64,000 nt of DNA from contig NZ_CP047156.1 in assembly GCF_009834025.1 (NCBI RefSeq), positions 2,294,001-2,358,000 of the forward strand, in the 5' to 3' direction. Positions 59,767 through 64,000 of the stretch are shown piece after piece (the first letter of the stretch is position 1; each line of letters opens with the position of its first letter). The translations under genes were made by a program, and so were the position numbers. The notes under the pieces were generated by a model. That model saw only the letters and a list, made by a program, of their open reading frames with translations. It was not told the DNA's origin and ran no database searches. The stretch comes from Epidermidibacterium keratini (GTDB taxonomy: Bacteria > Actinomycetota > Actinomycetes > Mycobacteriales > Antricoccaceae).

Positions 59767-60545
59767 GCGAACGACGCACGGTACGTCTGGAGACCGACGG
59801 GCCGGTGGCGCACGTCGTACTCGACGACCCTGACAACGGCAACATTCTCACCCTCGCGATGGCCGAGCAGCTGCGCGATGCGGTGCGTGAGATCGCTGGT
59901 ATGTCCGGGATCCGGTGCGTCGTTTTGCGCTCAGAGGGCAAGCGGTTCTGCGTCGGCGGTGACATCGGCGCGTTCGAGAACGCGAAGGCGGGCGATCGGA
60001 TCAATGAGGTCGTCGCGTTGCCGCTGCACGAGGCGATCGAGACCCTGTCGCGCATGGACCCGATCGTGATCAGCGTCGTGCAAGGTGCCGCCGGCGGTGG
60101 CGGGTGCGGGCTCGCGCTCGCCGGGGATCTCGTGGTCGCCAGCGAGTCGGCGTTCTTCCGGCTCGGCTACGCACTCATCGGGCTCAGCCCGGACTGCGGA
60201 GTCAGCTGGCGTTTTGCCCGGGCCCTCGGCCCGGCGCGCGCGATGGAGCTCTATATCTCCAACGACACCTTCAATGCCGAGCAGGCGTACGACGCCGGGC
60301 TCGTGAGCCGGCTCGCGCGGCCCGAGCATCTGGACGCGGCGGTCTCGGAGACCGTCGACAAGGTCCTCGCGAAGTCGCCTGAGGCGCTCGCCGCGACCAA
60401 GCGGCTGATGCGCGAGGCAGGCCAGCGCGGTCTCGCTGAACAGCTCGCCGACGAGGCGAAGACCATCGGCGACGTAGGCGATCTGCCTAACGCGCGCGAA
60501 GGTTTTGCCGCGTTCCTGGCCAAGCGGCGCCCCGAGTTTCGCTGA
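59763..60545 (+). CDS. Enoyl-CoA hydratase/isomerase family protein
   Basis: 260 residues from ATG 59763 (ATGA). Crotonase features are HVVLDDPDNGNILTLAMAEQLRDAV, VVLRSEGKRFCVGGDIGAFENA (oxyanion region), VVQGAAGGGGCGLALAGDLVVASESAFFRLGYALIGLSPDCGVSWRFARALGPARAMELYIS. The second Glu of true hydratases (near GLSP.. GG) is replaced by SPDCG, so isomerase or hydrolase activity is possible. It follows the acyl-CoA dehydrogenase in the pathway and operon. Confidence 0.88.
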   Translation: MSERRTVRLETDGPVAHVVLDDPDNGNILTLAMAEQLRDAVREIAGMSGIRCVVLRSEGKRFCVGGDIGAFENAKAGDRINEVVALPLHEAIETLSRMDPIVISVVQGAAGGGGCGLALAGDLVVASESAFFRLGYALIGLSPDCGVSWRFARALGPARAMELYISNDTFNAEQAYDAGLVSRLARPEHLDAAVSETVDKVLAKSPEALAATKRLMREAGQRGLAEQLADEAKTIGDVGDLPNAREGFAAFLAKRRPEFR

Positions 60546-60550
60546 CCGAG

Positions 60551-60997
60551 CTAGCCGGCTTTGGGGCCGAGATTACCTGCGGTGTCGGGGTTTCGCGCCG
60601 TGAGCCAAGCCAGTAGTCGGTGCCGCGCCGTGTTCTGGAACGCCGCGACCTCCCATCGGTCGTCGCGACGCGTGAGCACCTGGGTCTGTGCTTTGCGGAG
60701 CCGACGGGGTGGATCTCCCTTGTAGGTATCGCCGCGGCTGATGGCCACGACGACGTCGGGGCCAATCTGCCTGCGATCCACGATCTGCTGGGCCAGCCGC
60801 ACACCTTTGAGGTGAGTGGCAAACAGCTGGCGATGCGCTCGGGTGATCGCATCCCTTCCCTGGTAGGCGATTCCGAGATAAGTCACGTACGTCGCATCGG
60901 GTGCAAATAGCGCTCCGAAGCGCTCGGCATCACCGGCGTTCCATGCCTCGACAAGGTCATCGAGGACGGTGTCGACGGCTGAATCGGTGAGAGACAT
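60551..60997 (-). CDS. SnoaL/NTF2-like protein (SgcJ/EcaC type)
   Basis: 148 residues. A cone-shaped NTF2 fold is suggested by VLDDLVEAWNAGDAERFGALFAPDATYVTYLGIAYQGRDAITRAHRQLFATHLKGVRL and the C-terminal strands AQTQVLTRRDDRWEVAAFQNT. Members are often small hydrolases or cyclases, or have no known role. It is divergent from a MarR gene and is the likely target of that regulator. Confidence 0.8.
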   Translation of the reverse strand: MSLTDSAVDTVLDDLVEAWNAGDAERFGALFAPDATYVTYLGIAYQGRDAITRAHRQLFATHLKGVRLAQQIVDRRQIGPDVVVAISRGDTYKGDPPRRLRKAQTQVLTRRDDRWEVAAFQNTARHRLLAWLTARNPDTAGNLGPKAG

Positions 60998-61019
60998 CGT
61001 AATTACCTTCCGTCATGCA

Positions 61020-61042
61020 GTTACTTCCTAGGTGAAGATAAC
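61020..61042. promoter_or_regulatory. Candidate operator between the NTF2-like gene and marR
   Basis: Imperfect dyad in the 59-bp divergent promoter: GTTACTTC (61020-61027) with GAAGATAAC (61034-61042), around CTAGGT. It is the only strong symmetry in this short interval. Confidence 0.45.
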
Positions 61043-61056
61043 CGTAGAATGGCGGC

Positions 61057-61530
61057 ATGTCTAGACGCGAGGTGTTTCGGGCCTTCATCGATGCCGTCGG
61101 CCTGCATGGGGAGGCGGCAGCCTCAGCCGCGGGAGTCTCGGGAACCGACTGGTTTGTGCTCAGCCTGCTGGAGCAACGCGGTCCGCTGCTACCCAGCGAG
61201 CTTGGGCGCCTTGCCGGGCTCACCAGCGGTGCCACCACGCGGCTGATCGACCGGCTTGAGCATGCCGGTCGGGTACGGCGCACCCGATCCGAGGACGATC
61301 GGCGCAAGGTGATCGTCTCGCGCACCGAAGAGGCCTTTGCTGACGGGGAGATCGCGGGGATCGTCGACCCAGCGCGCGATGCAGTGGGCGCCGTACTCGA
61401 CGGCTTCACGGCCAAGGAGCAAGACGTGCTCTATCGGTTCTTTGCCGAGGCGGCACCGGCGTTCCACCAGGCCACCGAACAGATCAGACAGACGACAAAG
61501 AACGCTAGGAGCGCTCGCGCTGCGCCGTGA
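61057..61530 (+). CDS. MarR-family transcriptional regulator
   Basis: 157 residues. It has the winged-helix core SGTDWFVLSLLEQRGPLLPSELGRLAGLTSGATTRLIDRLEHAGRVRRTRSEDDRRKVIVSRTEE, with the DDRR wing. It is divergent from the SnoaL-like gene and probably controls it. The 3' end overlaps the convergent GntR gene by 26 bp. Confidence 0.87.
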   Translation: MSRREVFRAFIDAVGLHGEAAASAAGVSGTDWFVLSLLEQRGPLLPSELGRLAGLTSGATTRLIDRLEHAGRVRRTRSEDDRRKVIVSRTEEAFADGEIAGIVDPARDAVGAVLDGFTAKEQDVLYRFFAEAAPAFHQATEQIRQTTKNARSARAAP

Positions 61531-62194
61531 GGTAGTCGATCAGCTGCTCGCCGACGTGCACGATGTGCTGGTACATCGCATCTTTTGCCGCCTCACGGTC
61601 GCGTGCCGTGACGGCGGCGAGGATCGGAGCGTGGTCCTCAACCGAGGCCTGAGACCAGCCGGGAATCTCGTCGTACGACGAGAGCGGCACGTGGCTGACT
61701 GTGTTGCGCAGCAGGCTCGCCAGGCGCGTCGAGTGGGCGCCACGGTTGATCTTGCGATGGAACTGATGGTTGAGCGCGACGACCTCGCCGACTTGGTCGG
61801 CCTCGTAGGCCGCGTCGATGCGCGCCTGGATCCCCGTCAGATCGGCGATGTCGTCGTCGGTGAAGTTGTCGACTGCCCGCGCGGCGAGCTCGCCGGCGGC
61901 GTATGCCTGCACGTCAAACAGGTCGCGAATGTCCTGCGAGGTGACGGCGACGACCCGGAAGCCGCGACGCGGCTCCCACTTGACCGACCCTTCAGAGGAG
62001 AGCGCCATCAGCGCTTCGCGGACCGGGGTCGGGCTCACGCCGAGCTCAGCGGCGAGCTTCTCGGTGCGGATGTAGTCCGGCGAGGTCAGCTCGCCGAGCA
62101 TGATCGCCTCGCGGACCCGATTGGCGACCCGCTCGCTTAGCTGTGTGCCGTGCCCCGGTCGCTCGCGTAGTGGACGCAGGGATTTGCTAGGCAT
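61505..62194 (-). CDS. GntR-family (FCD) transcriptional regulator
   Basis: 229 residues. The N-terminal winged HTH is LSERVANRVREAIMLGELTSPDYIRTEKLAAELGVSPTPVREALMALSSEGSVKWEPRRGFRV. The FCD effector domain has DLFDVQAYAAGELAARAVDN, EVVALNHQFHRKINRGAHSTRLASLL and VEDHAPILAAVTARDREAAKDAMYQHI, with His/Asp residues of the usual metal site. It probably binds the palindrome at 62221-62242 in its own promoter, and by similarity the one at 58562-58583. Confidence 0.9.
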   Translation of the reverse strand: MPSKSLRPLRERPGHGTQLSERVANRVREAIMLGELTSPDYIRTEKLAAELGVSPTPVREALMALSSEGSVKWEPRRGFRVVAVTSQDIRDLFDVQAYAAGELAARAVDNFTDDDIADLTGIQARIDAAYEADQVGEVVALNHQFHRKINRGAHSTRLASLLRNTVSHVPLSSYDEIPGWSQASVEDHAPILAAVTARDREAAKDAMYQHIVHVGEQLIDYLTAQRERS

Positions 62195-62220
62195 CAGCGC
62201 TCACCTGGTTGTTTCGCACC

Positions 62221-62242
62221 ACCTGACTCTATAGGGATCACC
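62221..62242. promoter_or_regulatory. GntR operator candidate
   Basis: Read on the minus strand this is GGTGATCCCTATAGAGTCAG plus two bases. It shares GGTGA and CTATAGA with the perfect palindrome at 58562-58583, matching at 14 of 22 positions. It lies 26 nt upstream of the GntR start and 49 nt before the CobC-like gene on the other strand. Confidence 0.6.
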
Positions 62243-62290
62243 TGCGTGAGACGATCAGCCCTCCAAGTGTCCGACCGAGCGGAGCGCGCG

Positions 62291-63331
62291 ATGCCCGATC
62301 CCGACCTGCGGCATCACGGCGATGCCGAGCTCGGTGAGGGGCTGGTCGACTTCGCGGTCAATGTGCGGCGTACGGCGCCCCCGACCTGGCTTGTCGATCG
62401 GCTGCGTGGCCGCCTTGACGATCTCGCTGCCTATCCGAACCCGTCGGTTGCGCGACGCAAGATCGCGCTCGCTCATGGGATTTCGGCCGAATGCGCCCTC
62501 CCCACCTCGGGCGGAGCCGAGGCGTTCACGTTGGTGGCCCGGGGCGTCGCGGCGCGTCACCCGGTCGTCGTGCACCCACAGTTCACCGAGCCCGAGCACG
62601 CCCTGCGGGTAGCCGGCTACGACGTCGATCGCGTGGTGCTCAGCGCGGACAGTGGGTTTGCGCTTGACCCGCGAAGCGTGCCCGAGTCGGCCGACCTGGT
62701 CATCGTCGGCAACCCGACGAACCCGACCGGCGTACTGCATCGCGCACAGACGTTGCGTGAGCTCTCCCGCCCCGGCCGCACCCTTGTGGTCGACGAGGCC
62801 TTCATGGACGCGCTGCCAGACGAGGCAGAATCGCTGGCATACGGTGAAAGTTCCGGCATCGTGGTGATCCGATCGTTGACCAAGACCTGGGGGATCGCCG
62901 GCCTGCGTGCCGGATATGTCGTCGGTGACCGGGAGATCATCGCCAGACTTGAGGCGGTGCAGCCGCACTGGTCGGTCTCCGCACTCGCACTGGAAGCGAT
63001 CGACGCGTGCCTGGACGACACTGCCCGCGCCGCCGCGGCTGCCGATGCGGTGACGATCATCGACGACCGCCGCTTCCTCGCCGATTCCCTGCAGCGCAGG
63101 GGATTGCGGGTGGTCGAGAGCCATGCGCCGTTCGTACTGGTCGATACCTTCTCGCAGGTCCACAGCGAAGATCCACTATATGTATGGAATGCACTGCGTT
63201 TGCGTGGCTACGCCGTACGCCGGTGCGATACCTTTCCCGGCCTGGGCGGGCGATGGGTGCGGGTCGCGGTGCGTGATCGCGAGACCGTCGAGGGGCTGCT
63301 GCGGGCCTGGGATGCGGTGACCGGTGGCTGA
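62291..63331 (+). CDS. CobC/histidinol-phosphate aminotransferase-like PLP enzyme
   Basis: 346 residues from ATG 62291; a GTG at 62246 would add 15 residues but has a weaker site. Class I/II aminotransferase motifs are VDFAVNVRRTAPPTWLVDRLRGRLDDLAAYPNP, ALPTSGGAEAFTLVARGV, VIVGNPTNPTGVLHR, LVVDEAFMDALP and RSLTKTWGIAGLRAGYVVGD (PLP Lys). The N-PTNPTG and VDEAF patterns match CobC L-threonine-phosphate decarboxylases. No other cobalamin genes are seen. The adjacent histidine phosphatase is a typical partner. Confidence 0.85.
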   Translation: MPDPDLRHHGDAELGEGLVDFAVNVRRTAPPTWLVDRLRGRLDDLAAYPNPSVARRKIALAHGISAECALPTSGGAEAFTLVARGVAARHPVVVHPQFTEPEHALRVAGYDVDRVVLSADSGFALDPRSVPESADLVIVGNPTNPTGVLHRAQTLRELSRPGRTLVVDEAFMDALPDEAESLAYGESSGIVVIRSLTKTWGIAGLRAGYVVGDREIIARLEAVQPHWSVSALALEAIDACLDDTARAAAAADAVTIIDDRRFLADSLQRRGLRVVESHAPFVLVDTFSQVHSEDPLYVWNALRLRGYAVRRCDTFPGLGGRWVRVAVRDRETVEGLLRAWDAVTGG

Positions 63332-63932
63332 GCTCATCTTCGTGCGACACGGACAGTCGACGTGGAATCTCGAACGTCGGGTTCAGGGTCAAAGCCACGA
63401 GCCGCCGCTGACGGACCTCGGCCGGCGCCAGGCAAGCGCAGCAGCCGATTTCGTGAGAACCCTTGGTGCGCAGGCGATCTTCTCCTCCGACCAGGTCCGT
63501 GCCGCGCAGACCGCCGAGATCATCGGTGAGCGCTGCCAGGTCGCGGTGCGTCACGACCAACGGCTGCGCGAGCACGACCACGGCGAGCTCACCGGAATGT
63601 TGAGCAGTGCGGCGATGGCGGCCTGGAGCGCGGATCCACATGCGGCAAGCGATCCCGACGCGCCCTACGACCCCGACCTTGTGCATGGCCGGACGGGGGA
63701 GTCGCCGCGGCAGGTCGCAGACCGGTTTGCCCGGTTTGCCGCCGACGTACGCGGCCACGATGGGCGGATCGTTGTCGTCAGCCACGGCACCCTCATCCAG
63801 ACGGCGCTCGCGGTCATCGCCGGCGAAGACCTCGCGCGCATGACGTGGCACGCGATCGCCAACGGAGACGTGATCAATGCCGCGGGCGAGGTTATCCACA
63901 GGTCCGAAGCGGATGTCGCCGTACGTCGGTAG
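63324..63932 (+). CDS. Histidine phosphatase family protein
   Basis: 202 residues from GTG 63324, overlapping the CobC-like gene by 8 nt. The phosphoglycerate-mutase-type catalytic motif is LIFVRHGQSTWNLERRVQGQ, the second Arg region IFSSDQVRAAQTAEII, the acid LREHDHGELTG and the second His VVVSHGTLIQTAL. Depending on substrate, such proteins dephosphorylate alpha-ribazole phosphate or sugar phosphates. Context next to the CobC-like gene permits the cobalamin role, but this is not proven. Confidence 0.88.
   Translation: MAELIFVRHGQSTWNLERRVQGQSHEPPLTDLGRRQASAAADFVRTLGAQAIFSSDQVRAAQTAEIIGERCQVAVRHDQRLREHDHGELTGMLSSAAMAAWSADPHAASDPDAPYDPDLVHGRTGESPRQVADRFARFAADVRGHDGRIVVVSHGTLIQTALAVIAGEDLARMTWHAIANGDVINAAGEVIHRSEADVAVRR
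63891..63902 (+). promoter_or_regulatory. DnaA-box-like site in the 3' end of the phosphatase gene
   Basis: GTTATCCACAGG, the third identical copy of the 12-mer. Here it lies within codons for EVIHR, about 40 nt before the next candidate gene. Confidence 0.35.
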
Positions 63933-63944
63933 CGTGGCGGCGTG

Positions 63945-64000
63945 GTGCAGATCCAAGAAGAGCTCACTGGCGAGTACGCCGATATCGCAGCGCGCACGCT
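63945..64000 (+). CDS. Start of a further gene (cut by the window edge)
   Basis: A frame from GTG 63945 reads VQIQEELTGEYADIAART to the edge. It lies 12 nt after the phosphatase stop on the same strand. Only 18 codons are visible and no family can be named. The start is uncertain. Confidence 0.4.
   Translation, partial: MQIQEELTGEYADIAART

Overview
The window is gene-dense, high-GC DNA from an actinomycete. This rests on the strong G/C bias at third codon positions, frequent GTG starts, ATGA/GTGA gene overlaps, IdeR/DtxR-type iron boxes, a mycothiol-dependent-enzyme family member, WXG100 proteins, a 421-residue aspartokinase with an internal start, and a small SRP RNA next to dnaX. Several conserved blocks (tyrA, tadA and serine tRNAs; dnaX, ybaB and recR; leuA; lysC and asd) resemble the order remembered for the mycobacterial chromosome. 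Unrelated catabolic, iron and ion-transport genes sit between them. I do not assign a genus.

Layout. 1-7 kb: a partial neutral zinc metallopeptidase, tyrA, tadA, two tRNA-Ser genes (CGA and GGA), a damaged-looking GtrA/kinase plus truncated response-regulator pair, a MarR regulator divergent from a WrbA-like flavoprotein, and a fructosamine-kinase-like gene. 7-13.6 kb: a thiolase-like/DUF35/dehydrogenase operon, a hydroxyquinol branch (intradiol dioxygenase and maleylacetate reductase), two DUF202 membrane proteins and glutaryl-CoA dehydrogenase. 13.6-21.3 kb: SRP RNA, dnaX, an acyl-CoA dehydrogenase pair, ybaB, recR, and a glutaminase with a STAS-like tail. 21.3-27.5 kb: a six-gene, fully overlapping Mrp Na+/H+ antiporter operon. 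27.6-28.6 kb: a repeat patch with an intact GIY-YIG gene and a truncated duplicate.

28.6-34.3 kb: 4-hydroxybenzoate/protocatechuate catabolism (pobA, IclR regulator, pcaHGBC). 34.3-40.6 kb: an iron-box operon joining an adenylation-PCP-membrane protein to an Fbp-type ferric transporter. 40.7-44.1 kb: a PHA-depolymerase-like hydrolase, a GNAT acetyltransferase, a Vsr/DUF559-like protein flanked by two copies of a 72-73 bp palindrome, and a mycothiol-enzyme family protein. 44.1-46.1 kb: leuA with a Leu-rich leader peptide and hairpin. 46.1-53.6 kb: a second iron-box operon encoding siderophore uptake (binding protein, two FecCD permeases, ATPase) and two half-size ABC transporters whose ATPase motifs are degenerate in complementary ways. 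53.6-56.2 kb: lysC-asd, followed by a duplicated asd tail. 56.2-64 kb: an orphan WXG100 pair, a GH3 lipoprotein, an acyl-CoA dehydrogenase/enoyl-CoA hydratase pair behind a perfect palindrome, MarR and GntR regulators, a CobC-like aminotransferase and a histidine phosphatase.

The most interesting points are the iron-box A-PCP-membrane protein operon, the asymmetric ABC pair, the leuA leader, the palindromes around the DUF559 gene, and a palindrome shared between the GntR promoter and the acyl-CoA dehydrogenase promoter. All functional statements come from reading motifs and context; no database search was run.
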